A stretch of DNA of 64,000 nucleotides. Origin: Chlamydiota bacterium (lineage in GTDB: Bacteria; Auribacterota; Tritonobacteria; UBA1439). The stretch is taken from assembly GCA_012729785.1 (NCBI GenBank), contig JAAYCL010000014.1, positions 1-64,000 of the forward strand. Reading direction: 5' to 3'. Positions 25,770 to 33,758 of this stretch are shown in pieces. The notes beneath the pieces were generated by a model. The model was not told the origin of the DNA, did no database searches, and saw only the letters and a program-made list of their open reading frames with translations. The position numbers were made by a program, and so were the translations under genes. The stretch's first letter is position 1. Each line of letters opens with the position of its first letter.

Positions 25770-26828
25770 ATGAGGAGCGCGCGGAAGAAGACCCGGCGGA
25801 TCTCGCTCGGCGACGTCGCGATCGGGGGCGGGGCGCCGGTCTCGATCCAGTCGATGACGAAGACGTTTACCGCCGACGTCACCTCCACCGTCGCGGAGAT
25901 CGCCCGCCTCGCCGCCGCCGGCTGCGAGATCGTCCGGGTGGCGGTCCCCGACGAGGAGTCCGCCCGCGCGATCGGGAGGATCCGGGCCGCCGTCTCCATC
26001 CCGCTCGTCGCCGATATCCATTTCGACCACCGGCTCGCCCTCATCGCGATCGGCGAGGGGGCGGACGGGATCCGGATCAACCCCGGCAACATCGGCGGCG
26101 CGCGCCGCGTCGCGGAGGTCGCGAAAGCCGCCCTTGAAAGGGGGATCCCGATCCGCGTCGGGGTGAACGCCGGCTCAGTGGAGAAGGGGATGCTGAAGAA
26201 GCACGGCGGGCCGACGCCCGCGGCGCTGGCGGAGAGCGCCGTCCTGGGCGCGAGGATGCTGGAGGACGCGGGGCACGACCGCATCAAGATCTCGGTCAAA
26301 GCCTCCTCGGTGCGCGGCACGATCGAGGCGTACGAGCGGATCTCGAGGGCGGTCCGCTACCCGCTGCACATCGGCGTCACCGAGGCGGGCCCCCCGCGCA
26401 TCTCGGCGGTGCGCTCCTCCGCGGCGCTCGGTCATCTCCTCCTCGAGGGGATCGGGGACACGCTTCGCGTCTCCGTGACCGGCGACCCGGTCGAGGAGGT
26501 GCTCATCGCCCGCGAGCTCCTCCAGTCCCTCGGCCTGAGGAGCTTCGGCCCCACGCTCGTCTCCTGCCCCACCTGCGGCCGCACCCGGATCGACATGGTG
26601 CGGATCGTGGAGGAGGTGCAGCGCGAAATCGTCGATCTCCGCCTCCCCGTCACCGTGGCGATCATGGGCTGCGCGGTGAACGGCCCCGGCGAGGCGCGCG
26701 AGGCGGACGTGGGGCTCGCGGGCGGGAAAGGCGAGGGGCTCATCTTCCGGAAGGGGAAGGTCGTCCGGAAGGTGAAGGAGAAGGAGTTCGTCCGCGCCCT
26801 AGTCGACGAGATCCGCTCCCTCGGGTGA
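25770..26828 (+). CDS. ispG: 4-hydroxy-3-methylbut-2-en-1-yl diphosphate synthase (flavodoxin), IspG
   Basis: A 352-residue Fe-S enzyme of the MEP pathway. The N-terminal TIM-barrel region has the start motif VSIQSMTKT, ADIHFDHRLAL and RINPGNIGG. The C-terminal 4Fe-4S ligands lie in SCPTCGRTRID and CAVNGPGEA. It lacks the middle insertion of plant and chlamydial forms. A 58-base gap separates it from rseP. Its last 10 codons overlap the end of the convergent DUF2809 gene (26,799-26,828). Confidence 0.95.
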   Translation: MRSARKKTRRISLGDVAIGGGAPVSIQSMTKTFTADVTSTVAEIARLAAAGCEIVRVAVPDEESARAIGRIRAAVSIPLVADIHFDHRLALIAIGEGADGIRINPGNIGGARRVAEVAKAALERGIPIRVGVNAGSVEKGMLKKHGGPTPAALAESAVLGARMLEDAGHDRIKISVKASSVRGTIEAYERISRAVRYPLHIGVTEAGPPRISAVRSSAALGHLLLEGIGDTLRVSVTGDPVEEVLIARELLQSLGLRSFGPTLVSCPTCGRTRIDMVRIVEEVQREIVDLRLPVTVAIMGCAVNGPGEAREADVGLAGGKGEGLIFRKGKVVRKVKEKEFVRALVDEIRSLG

Positions 26829-27209
26829 CCTCCCCGGCGGCAGCGCCCGCTCCGCGAGCCGGGCGGCGAGACCGCCGGCGAGATACCAGGGGATGTCGGC
26901 CCAGCCGAAGACCGATCCCACCAGCAGTTCCCCCGCGGCGGTTCGACGGACGGCCTCGAGGAACGGCGGACGCCAAAGCTGGGCGAACTCGATCAGGCAG
27001 GTCGCGGCGACGACGGCGAGGACAAGCGCCCCCGGGCGGAGGCGCGGACACAGGAGAAAGGCGAGGAGGCACCAGAAGAGCACGTAGAAGAACCCCCCGA
27101 GCGATCCCCGGATCAGCCACGCACCCGGACCGCCGTAGCGCCGTGCAAGGAGCCCCGCCGCGGCGGTGACGGCGAGGAGGAGGCAGAGGAGGCCCTGTCT
27201 TCTCGTCAA
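26799..27209 (-). CDS. DUF2809-like small membrane protein
   Basis: About 136 residues with four or five hydrophobic segments, matching the DUF2809 pattern: a GGFFYVLFWCLLAF helix, CLIEFAQLW, and GELLVGSVFGWADIPWYLAGG toward the end. The start is inferred as a TTG at 27,209 that overlaps the chrA stop as TTGA; no ATG fits. Its 3' end overlaps ispG on the other strand. The role of DUF2809 proteins is unknown; coupling to chrA suggests co-expression. Confidence 0.65.
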   Translation of the reverse strand: MTRRQGLLCLLLAVTAAAGLLARRYGGPGAWLIRGSLGGFFYVLFWCLLAFLLCPRLRPGALVLAVVAATCLIEFAQLWRPPFLEAVRRTAAGELLVGSVFGWADIPWYLAGGLAARLAERALPPGRSPEGADLVD

Positions 27210-28345
27210 AGCAGCGTCCTCCCCAGCCCCAGCAGCGCCCCGCCCGCGATGAGCCAGGTCGAGTTGATCCGGTACCGGAGCAGCAGGGCGATCGAGGCGC
27301 AGGCGACGAGGACGGCGAACGGGTCGCACAGCGCCTTCACGCCCAACTGCCACGTCACCGCCGCCATGAGGCCGAGCGAGGAGGCGTTGATGCCGTCGAG
27401 GAGGCCAACCGCCCACGGGGAGCGTCGTATCCGCGGGATGATCGGGTTGGTGAGGGAGACGAGGACGATCGAGGGGATGAAGATGCCGAGCGTGGCGAGC
27501 AGGGCCCCCGCAACGCCGCCGAGGAGGTAGCCGATGAAGGTGACCGTGGTGAAGAGCGGGCCGGGGGTCACCTGGCCGACGGCGATGGCGTCGAGGAGCT
27601 GCCGCTCGGTGATCCAGCCGTGGTGCGCGACGAAGTCTGCCCGGAGGAACGCCAGGAGCACGTAGCCGCTCCCGTACCAGACGGACCCGATCTTGAGGCA
27701 GGTGAGAAACAGCGCCGGGTACGACCAGTGCGCCTGCGCCGCCGAGAAGGCGCCGAGGCCGCCGAGGGGAACGATGCACGAGCCGAGCGCCCCGCGGCGG
27801 AGACGCGGCAGATTCCTCGCCGCCATCACCGCGGCCCCGCCGCCGAGGAGAAGGGCGATCTCGTTCGCCCCCGCGAGGTAGAGGGTGGCGACGAGGGCGG
27901 CGATCAGGGCGGTGCCCGCGCCCGTTACCGCCTTCCGCCCGAGAAACCAGATCGCCTGCGCGATGATCGCGATGACCACCGGCTTGATCCCGTAGAGGAG
28001 TCCGTCGAGCTCCGGGGCGGAGCCCACGCGCACGTATCCCCAGGCGAGCGCCGTCACGATGCACACGGCGGGGACGATGAAGCTGGCGCCGGCGACGAGG
28101 AGCCCGCGCCACCCCGCGCGCAGGAAGCCGATATGGATCGCCATCTCGGTGGAGTTGGGCCCGGGGATGAGGTTCGTCGCGCCGACGAGGTCGAGGAACC
28201 GCTGGTCGTCGAGCCATTGGCGCCGCCGCACCGTCTCGTCGTGTATCATCGCCAGGTGGGCGGCCGGGCCGCCGAAGGCGGTGGCCCCGAGGCGGAAAAA
28301 GAGCGCGGCGAGTTCGGCCAGTCTATGCGAGAGAGCCGGATTCAT
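27206..28345 (-). CDS. chrA: Chromate transporter ChrA (long-chain, two-domain)
   Basis: A 379-residue CHR-family inner-membrane transporter with two homologous halves, expected to export chromate by proton antiport. Each half has its conserved motif: FRLGATAFGGPAAHLAMI plus LIPGPNST in the first, and FLKIGSVWYGSGYVLLAF-like sequence (with a C for F) plus QVTPGPLFTT in the second. About 10-12 membrane segments are seen. Substrates other than chromate are possible since many CHR proteins are untested. The DUF2809 gene overlaps its stop. Confidence 0.88.
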   Translation of the reverse strand: MNPALSHRLAELAALFFRLGATAFGGPAAHLAMIHDETVRRRQWLDDQRFLDLVGATNLIPGPNSTEMAIHIGFLRAGWRGLLVAGASFIVPAVCIVTALAWGYVRVGSAPELDGLLYGIKPVVIAIIAQAIWFLGRKAVTGAGTALIAALVATLYLAGANEIALLLGGGAAVMAARNLPRLRRGALGSCIVPLGGLGAFSAAQAHWSYPALFLTCLKIGSVWYGSGYVLLAFLRADFVAHHGWITERQLLDAIAVGQVTPGPLFTTVTFIGYLLGGVAGALLATLGIFIPSIVLVSLTNPIIPRIRRSPWAVGLLDGINASSLGLMAAVTWQLGVKALCDPFAVLVACASIALLLRYRINSTWLIAGGALLGLGRTLL

Positions 28346-28372
28346 GCAGGGGCGGAATTCTCGTATCCCAGT

Positions 28373-28735
28373 CTATGTATGCAGTGCCACACGGATGCGC
28401 GAAGCGGCGGACGAAAGCCTTCGGTCCCTTGTCCAGAGGGATATGCACGTGAGGCAGGCGGAGGCGAGGAGATGCGCGTCGATCCAGCCGAGCCCCATGC
28501 CGTAGAGACGGCGGGCAGTGACGAATTGAAGCACCTCCCCGTCCGTAGCCACCCGTACAGAGGGCAAGGATTGAAGAAGGGCGAGAATTCGCTCCCGCTG
28601 GGAGATGTTCCCGCATGCCAGTTCGCCGATGACGAACGGATGGGTCGACACGCGCCCGGCGGTGAGAAGGTCCCGGAGACCGGGTTCTCCGCGGCGGAGG
28701 TGATCCACCCATACGGATGTATCGACGAGGACCAT
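28373..28735 (-). CDS. vapC: PIN-domain ribonuclease toxin (VapC family)
   Basis: A 120-residue PIN domain. The acidic active-site residues are visible: D5 in VDTSVWVDHL, E in VIGELACGN, D in GWIDAHLLASA and D in WTRDRRL. VapC toxins cleave tRNA or rRNA and are held inactive by VapB. The start at 28,735 is preceded by GGTGAGG, which contains the vapB stop; the 9-base spacing gives the usual antitoxin-first coupling. Confidence 0.88.
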   Translation of the reverse strand: MVLVDTSVWVDHLRRGEPGLRDLLTAGRVSTHPFVIGELACGNISQRERILALLQSLPSVRVATDGEVLQFVTARRLYGMGLGWIDAHLLASACLTCISLWTRDRRLSSAASRIRVALHT

Positions 28736-28744
28736 GCGCGCGCC

Positions 28745-28933
28745 TCACCCGCGCCGGCGGGGAATTCGCGCAAGGCGCGGCTCCGTGCCCCCGAGACTCG
28801 CCAGGCGCCTCGCGCTCTCAAGGGCGATGAGCGCCTCCAGTCCCATGTGCACGAGGGAGGTCTTCTCCTTCACCCCGGTCATCTCGGCCGCCTTGAGGAG
28901 GATACGGTCGTTGATGTTGAGCGTTGTTCTCAT
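28745..28933 (-). CDS. vapB: VapB-type antitoxin (ribbon-helix-helix)
   Basis: A 62-residue protein starting MRTTLNINDRILLKAAEMTG, a typical MetJ/Arc ribbon-helix-helix N-terminus (VapB type II/DUF2191). The C-terminal 25 residues would wrap VapC. Its start codon lies inside a 16-base palindrome, the probable operator. A promoter reading into it (TTGTGG-17-CATACT) places the start site at or next to the ATG, so the mRNA may be leaderless. Confidence 0.85.
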   Translation of the reverse strand: MRTTLNINDRILLKAAEMTGVKEKTSLVHMGLEALIALESARRLASLGGTEPRLARIPRRRG

Positions 28934-28969
28934 GCATATAAGTATGCATTATTTATACATATGCCACAA
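28933..28969 (-). promoter_or_regulatory. vapBC promoter with palindromic operator
   Basis: On the minus strand -35 TTGTGG (28,964-28,969) and -10 CATACT (28,941-28,946) are 17 bases apart. TGCATA-TAAG-TATGCA (28,933-28,948) is a 6+4+6 palindrome covering the -10 and the vapB start, as expected for autorepression by VapB-VapC. Confidence 0.6.
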
Positions 28970-28986
28970 GGTAATAACATCCCGGA

Positions 28987-29172
28987 CTATTCCTGCTGTT
29001 CGGCCGATTTGATGAGGGTATCCAACAATCCCTCGCACTTCTTGATATCTTGGCCGCTGACATAAATCTCGAGTCCGTCAGTGACCTTCTTTACGATGAA
29101 ATCACATTCATCGAGTGAAAATGTATATAGGTCATAACTGTTGACGCGTTCCTTGTGTTCATATCCCGCCGC
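28987..29172 (-). CDS. Small hypothetical protein in AT-richer DNA
   Basis: About 61 residues (MAAGYEHKERVNSYDLYTF at the start), acidic and Lys-rich, with an IYVSGQDIKKCEGLLDTL helix. The start at 29,172 overlaps the end of the upstream secreted-protein gene by 14 bases; an ATG at 29,208 would add 12 residues. Codon choice is less GC-biased than in the surrounding genes, like its upstream neighbour. No family is recognised. The overlap and shared composition suggest the two genes arrived together. Confidence 0.45.
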   Translation of the reverse strand, partial: AAGYEHKERVNSYDLYTFSLDECDFIVKKVTDGLEIYVSGQDIKKCEGLLDTLIKSAEQQE

Positions 29173-30406
29173 CATCGCCAATGTCACCCCGAAATGAAAA
29201 TTTGTCATAGAGGAGTGACATTTTTTTGACGATCTCGTTATTCGTTGAGTCCTCCCCAAGGGCCTTCCACGCTGCGCCGCAATGAGGGCATTTCCCGCCC
29301 GGCGCTTGTTCCTCTGTCTCAAATGTCTTCGTGCATTTCCAGCACCGCATGGGGCGCTTGACGGCAGCCGCTTCCGGTTCCTTATGCCGCTGCATGGTGC
29401 GCAGCATGGTGAAGGCCGCTTTCTCCTCCGGGGAGTCTTTCGTGTTCGTGAGGATGGTGAAATGGATCATCAAGTCCTCGATGCCGAAAGCCCCCTGGGT
29501 CGCGTAGGTCCATCCGCCCGGCTTGGGGGCCTTGTCGGTAAAAGAGCAATAGTACCCCGCCACGGAAGGATTGCAGAATTCCTGCAGTGTGAGTTTTTGC
29601 CCAACCGAGCCCGCGATATGTTTCTTGCCGAGTTGTTCTACAAGGTGCGTGAGCTTCCCTGGGCTGTTGAATCCCGCTTCGTTTCTCAAACTCCAGTAGG
29701 GTGTAATCAGAATGCTGAATTCATTGCCTGATTTCGGAGCGAATACAACGGTAGGGTTGGGGAGTTTGCCCGGGGGGGGGATGGCGTCGGACCAGGATTC
29801 CGGCACATCAAGGGTGATCGATCCGTGTTCGGGGAGGCCATAGTGCCGGGGGGCCGGCCGATCGGATAGGGCGGCTTTAGGCCTGAACCGCACTTTCCCG
29901 AGAACCTCTTTGAAGAGCTTCTCCTCTCCCGCATTGAATTTGACTTTGGAAAGATGGATATCCCCCCAGTAGCCGTCGCGGGAGAGATAGACATTCATAT
30001 TCTTCTGGTTGACCTTGACGCCTTCCGTCTCTTGCACGATGTATTCGAGGATCGCCATTCCGCCGGATTCCGACATTGAGAAATCGTCTTTCCTGGTGGG
30101 CGATTTCTTCCCCCGCTCCCAGTAGAAGGCCCGGCATTCCTTCGAGTCCCCGGGGTGGTCGGCCTTCTCGAGGAAAGCGGACATGACCATGCCTGTCTTT
30201 GCATTCACGGCGAAGAAACGCGTCGCTTCTTTCGACTCGACGACCTCTTTCTCCCGGAGCACGAAACCGGGCGCCCCGAACTCGAGAACCCAGTGCAACT
30301 GCGGGAGGGTCAGCGTGATGGTCTCTCCGGCGATTTCAGCCCCGTGCGCGAGAAGCGGAACGGACAGCAGGCACGGGAGAAGCAGTGCGAGGACTGTTAT
30401 CTTCAT
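29159..30406 (-). CDS. Exported protein with C-terminal zinc ribbon, unknown function
   Basis: A 415-residue protein with a signal peptide (residues 1-23, ending AHGAE). The mature N-terminal two thirds has beta-rich sequence without a family match. The C-terminal part has a CWKC...CPHC zinc ribbon, unusual for an exported protein. The coding DNA is noticeably less GC-rich than its neighbours and uses codons such as AAA and TTT freely, consistent with recent acquisition. GGGGA precedes the ATG. It probably forms a two-gene unit with the small gene that overlaps its end. Confidence 0.6.
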   Translation of the reverse strand: MKITVLALLLPCLLSVPLLAHGAEIAGETITLTLPQLHWVLEFGAPGFVLREKEVVESKEATRFFAVNAKTGMVMSAFLEKADHPGDSKECRAFYWERGKKSPTRKDDFSMSESGGMAILEYIVQETEGVKVNQKNMNVYLSRDGYWGDIHLSKVKFNAGEEKLFKEVLGKVRFRPKAALSDRPAPRHYGLPEHGSITLDVPESWSDAIPPPGKLPNPTVVFAPKSGNEFSILITPYWSLRNEAGFNSPGKLTHLVEQLGKKHIAGSVGQKLTLQEFCNPSVAGYYCSFTDKAPKPGGWTYATQGAFGIEDLMIHFTILTNTKDSPEEKAAFTMLRTMQRHKEPEAAAVKRPMRCWKCTKTFETEEQAPGGKCPHCGAAWKALGEDSTNNEIVKKMSLLYDKFSFRGDIGDGGGI

Positions 30407-30446
30407 GCAATGTCCCCGAAATAAACCTTATGAGGAATGCTCGCGC

Positions 30447-30770
30447 TTAATAGTAGACCGCGAGCCAGACCGTTTCCCGGTCGGGGTCGGTCCACTCCAC
30501 GCGGTGCCGCGCATGCGCCGGGATGACAAGCTGGTCGCCGACGGAGAGCAGGCGGGGGGACGACTCCCCCTCGAACAGGATCCCCGCCCCGCCCTGCAGC
30601 ACCAGCACCCACTCGTTCCGCGTTCCGTCGTACCAGAATCCCTCGGGCGATGCGTACCCGCGCGGGGAGATGATGCGCTCGATGGTGACCGCGGAGGAAC
30701 GCACGACCCGCTCGACGATCTCCGAAGCGGTGTTCGCCGGGATGTTGGAGAAGATGTTGGAGATGCGCAT
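30447..30770 (-). CDS. Small cupin-domain protein
   Basis: A 107-residue single-cupin barrel. It has RNEWVLVLQGGAGILFE (motif 1 region, with E in place of one His) and LVIPAHARHRVEWT (motif 2, His residues). Related small cupins act as mannose-6-phosphate-isomerase-like or regulatory proteins; the substrate cannot be told. GGAG lies 6 bases upstream of the ATG. It stands alone, divergent from the secreted gene at 30,928. Confidence 0.75.
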   Translation of the reverse strand: MRISNIFSNIPANTASEIVERVVRSSAVTIERIISPRGYASPEGFWYDGTRNEWVLVLQGGAGILFEGESSPRLLSVGDQLVIPAHARHRVEWTDPDRETVWLAVYY

Positions 30771-30877
30771 CGGCTGCTCCGGTGGCGGGGATACCCGCCT
30801 TCAGGTGGATGATTGCAGATGGCGGCCCCGGTGTCAACCGCGGGGAGATTGCATTTCCCATCGCCCCGCGGGACGGG

Positions 30878-30883
30878 TATACT
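30878..30883 (+). promoter_or_regulatory. -10 box TATACT upstream of the exported protein gene
   Basis: TATACT lies 45 bases before the ATG at 30,928. No matching -35 is found at 16-18 bases. Confidence 0.35.
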
Positions 30884-30927
30884 GGTACCGCACGGTAGCG
30901 GTGTCATCCATCCCCGGGAGGCGCGGT

Positions 30928-31266
30928 ATGCACTATTGCCGGTACGCGGTCCTCGTCGCCGTGCTGGCGGTCTCGGTCCTTTTCGCACGCGCCGAGGACT
31001 ACGACCATCCGTTTTTGGAGCAGCAGCTGGACGCGGAGTTCAAACAGACACACACGAAGCAGGAGATGCGGCGGAGCCGGCCCCACGCCGTCGTCGCGCC
31101 GGGGCCCGAGGGGCCGGCGGCGCCGACCCTCCTGGAGGACCGGCTGCGGGTGCTCACGCACAGGCGGGCGGAGGCCGTGCAACAGAACAAGCCGCCGCAG
31201 GAGATCGCCGCGATCGACGCCGAGATCAAGGATCTCCGGGAGCAGTTGGGCGTCCCGGGGCGGTAA
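30928..31266 (+). CDS. Small exported protein with coiled-coil-like C-terminus
   Basis: 112 residues with a signal peptide (1-22, ending FARA). The mature part is charged: a FLEQQLDAEFKQTHTKQEM helix, a PGPEGPAAP linker, then a helical LLEDRLRVLTHRRAEAVQQ segment ending in an EIAAIDAEIKDLREQLG coiled-coil-like stretch. No family is recognised. GGGAGGCGCGGT gives a good ribosome site. The ATPase gene follows 70 bases later on the same strand. Confidence 0.6.
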   Translation: MHYCRYAVLVAVLAVSVLFARAEDYDHPFLEQQLDAEFKQTHTKQEMRRSRPHAVVAPGPEGPAAPTLLEDRLRVLTHRRAEAVQQNKPPQEIAAIDAEIKDLREQLGVPGR

Positions 31267-31336
31267 TCCGGCTGCATGCCGCCTCCGGCCCCCGGGGTCG
31301 TTGCGCGCGCAGCCCATTCCGCGAGAAGAAGACACC

Positions 31337-33073
31337 GTGGTCCAATCCCGAACCCCCCGGCAGGGCGGCGCGGCCGACGAACTCCGAAGGATCCTGCAGC
31401 GGATCGACGGGCGGGGGTACCCCGCGTACAGGGAGATCCGCGGCGCCTACGCGTTTCCGGGGTACCGGCTCGAGGTGGACTACGTCCAGCCGGACCCGTT
31501 CGCCCCGCCCAGCCAGGTGATCGTCACCGTCCCCCGGAACGTGGCCGGCTTTCCTCCCGAACTGCTTCGCACGCCTGTCCGGGCGACCGCCCTCGAGGAT
31601 TTTATCACGCGCAGATTCTACGCCCTCTCCTCGCGCGCCCGGGCGGGAAGCCGCGGCACCGGCGGGAGCGGCCTGGTCTCAATCGACCGGCCGCCGCAGG
31701 AGGTGCTGCGGCGCACCTCGGTCACCATGGGGGCGGAGGGGGTCGAGGCCCGTTTCGTCGTGGGGCTGCCGGCGCGCGGGAGGACGGTGCTGGGGCGGCA
31801 GGCGGAGGAGCTGTTCTTCCGGGAGATCCCCGCCGTTGTGGACGGGGCGCTCCGCTACGCAAACCTCGACGCGGCGGCGGTCAGGCGGCAGGTGGAGACG
31901 GTCGAGGATGCCGAGTGCATCCGCGACGCCCTCGAGGGGAGGGGGCTCGTCGCCTTCGTCGCCGACGGGGCCATCCTGCCGCGCGTGAGCGGGGTGGACG
32001 ACCGTCCGCTCGCGGAGGGGACCGTCGTCCCGTTCTGTTCGCCCCCCGGCCTGCGCGCGGAGTTCGAAACGCCGAACCGCGGGCGCGTCACGGGGATGGG
32101 TATCCCCGCGGGCGTGGTGTTGGTGGTGGGCGGCGGCTACCATGGCAAGTCCACGCTCCTCGCCGCGGTGGAGAAGGGAATCTACAACCACATCCCCGGC
32201 GACGGGAGGGAGCTCGTCGTCACGGATACGGGCGCCGTGAAGATCCGCGCCGAGGACGGCCGCGGCATCGAGAACGTGGACATCAGCCCGTTCATCTCGA
32301 ATCTTCCGTTCGGGAAGGACACCTCCTCCTTCTCGACGCAGGACGCGAGCGGCTCGACCTCGCAGGCGGCCAACATACTGGAGGCGCTCGAGACGGGCGC
32401 GCGGGTGCTCCTCATCGACGAGGACACCTCCGCGACGAACTTCATGATCCGCGACGGGCGGATGCAGCGCCTCGTGGCGAAGAAGAAGGAGCCGATCACT
32501 CCGTTCATCGACAAGGTCGGGCAGCTCGGGCGCGACCTCGGCGTCTCGACGCTGCTGGTGATGGGCGGCTCGGGCGACTACTTCGACGTCGCCGATACGG
32601 TGATCGCGATGGAGGAATATCTGCCGCGGGACGTGACCGCGGAGGCCAAACAGATCGCGCGGGACCGCGCCGCCGCGCGGGAACGCGAGGGGGGGGACCG
32701 TTTCGGCCCGGTGAAGGCCCGGCGTCCGCTTCCCCGGAGCGTCGACCCGTCGCGCGGGAAGCGCGCGGCGAGCGTCTCCGCGAAGGGGCCCGCCACGATC
32801 CTCTTCGGCGCGCACGCCATCGACCTCTCCTGTGTCGGGGGGATCGCCGATATCAGCCAGACAAGGGCGATCGGCGATGCCCTGGTGTACCTGCGGGAGC
32901 GGTACCTGGACGGGAAGAGGACGCTCGCCGAGGCGCTCGCCCTTCTGAAACGGGATCTCGACGAGAAGGGGATGGACATCCTCTCGCCGTATCGCCGGGG
33001 CGACTATGCGCTGCCGCGGATGTTCGAGGTGGCGGCGGCGCTCAACCGTCTGCGCACGCTCCGGTGCGTCTAG
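31337..33073 (+). CDS. Predicted ATPase of the ABC class (PF09818-like)
   Basis: About 578 residues. The N-terminal 220 residues form the family-specific domain. The ATPase core follows: Walker A GGGYHGKSTLL, then SSFSTQDASGSTSQAAN as the signature-like loop and RVLLIDEDTSATNFMIRD as Walker B, and a D-loop/switch region in LGVSTLLVMGGSGDYFDVAD. The C-terminal domain ends in LNRLRTLRC. The family is soluble and of unknown role, possibly in RNA or nucleotide metabolism. The start is inferred as a GTG at 31,337; a TTG at 31,301 is also in frame. Confidence 0.8.
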   Translation: MVQSRTPRQGGAADELRRILQRIDGRGYPAYREIRGAYAFPGYRLEVDYVQPDPFAPPSQVIVTVPRNVAGFPPELLRTPVRATALEDFITRRFYALSSRARAGSRGTGGSGLVSIDRPPQEVLRRTSVTMGAEGVEARFVVGLPARGRTVLGRQAEELFFREIPAVVDGALRYANLDAAAVRRQVETVEDAECIRDALEGRGLVAFVADGAILPRVSGVDDRPLAEGTVVPFCSPPGLRAEFETPNRGRVTGMGIPAGVVLVVGGGYHGKSTLLAAVEKGIYNHIPGDGRELVVTDTGAVKIRAEDGRGIENVDISPFISNLPFGKDTSSFSTQDASGSTSQAANILEALETGARVLLIDEDTSATNFMIRDGRMQRLVAKKKEPITPFIDKVGQLGRDLGVSTLLVMGGSGDYFDVADTVIAMEEYLPRDVTAEAKQIARDRAAAREREGGDRFGPVKARRPLPRSVDPSRGKRAASVSAKGPATILFGAHAIDLSCVGGIADISQTRAIGDALVYLRERYLDGKRTLAEALALLKRDLDEKGMDILSPYRRGDYALPRMFEVAAALNRLRTLRCV

Positions 33074-33226
33074 ACCTCCGGGGCGTCCGCCTCCCGGCGG
33101 AGACGGGCGCGCCCCGCGGGCTCGGAGGGGCCGTCGTCGTCGGACGCCGTCACGGGTACGGCCTTCCCGCCGGCGCGGGGCGGATGCCGCGGCTGGAATC
33201 GCGCAGTCGATGAGGAGGAGCGAGCC

Positions 33227-33715
33227 GTGCGGATCGTCGTGCAGCGGGTTCGGGCGGCGTCCGTGGAGGCCGGGGGGGCGACCGTCGCCGCGACGGGGCC
33301 CGGTCTCCTGATTTTCGTCGGCGTCGGGAGGGGGGACGGCGAGGAAGACGCCGCCTGGCTCGCGGAGAAGGTCGCCCATCTCCGCGTCTTCGAGGACGCG
33401 GGGGGCAGGATGAACCTCTCGATCCTCGACGCGGGGGGGGAGGCGCTCGTGGTGTCGCAGTTCACCCTGTACGGCGACTGCCGGAGGGGGCGCCGGCCGG
33501 GTTTCGACGCGGCCGCCCGGCCGGAACAGGGAAAGGCGCTGTACGAGAGATTCGTCGAGCTGCTCCGGGGAGGCGGGGTGCCGGTGCAGACGGGGCGCTT
33601 CGGGGCGACGATGCTCGTGAGGATCGAAAACGACGGGCCGGTGACGCTGTGCGTGGAGAGCCCGCGGGACGCGCGCGGGCATGCCGGAGGGGCGCGAACG
33701 GCGAACGGCGCGTGA
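33227..33715 (+). CDS. dtd: D-aminoacyl-tRNA deacylase
   Basis: A 162-residue homodimeric editing enzyme that hydrolyses D-aminoacyl-tRNA and glycyl-tRNA(Ala). It has [13 protein letters not shown] at the N-terminus, the SQFTLYGDC active-site motif and, in place of the usual Nx[15 protein letters not shown] near the C-terminus. A short Gly/Ala tail extends past the usual end. The start is a GTG at 33,227 with GAGGAGGAG upstream. It precedes surE by 43 bases on the same strand, yet surE has its own -10 box. Confidence 0.92.
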   Translation: MRIVVQRVRAASVEAGGATVAATGPGLLIFVGVGRGDGEEDAAWLAEKVAHLRVFEDAGGRMNLSILDAGGEALVVSQFTLYGDCRRGRRPGFDAAARPEQGKALYERFVELLRGGGVPVQTGRFGATMLVRIENDGPVTLCVESPRDARGHAGGARTANGA

Positions 33716-33743
33716 AACCTTCCCCGCGGGAGACGGAATGTGG

Positions 33744-33749
33744 CATAAT
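33744..33749 (+). promoter_or_regulatory. -10-like CATAAT placed for leaderless surE
   Basis: CATAAT lies 9 bases before the surE ATG, separated by a C-rich spacer and with no Shine-Dalgarno in it. Confidence 0.4.
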
Positions 33750-33758
33750 CGCCCCCTG

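Noticed and set aside
23009-26320. A 1,103-residue open frame on the minus strand
   Set aside because: It lies antisense to dxr, rseP and ispG, which are clear; its product is Arg/Pro/Ser-rich with no domain. It is a GC-bias shadow.
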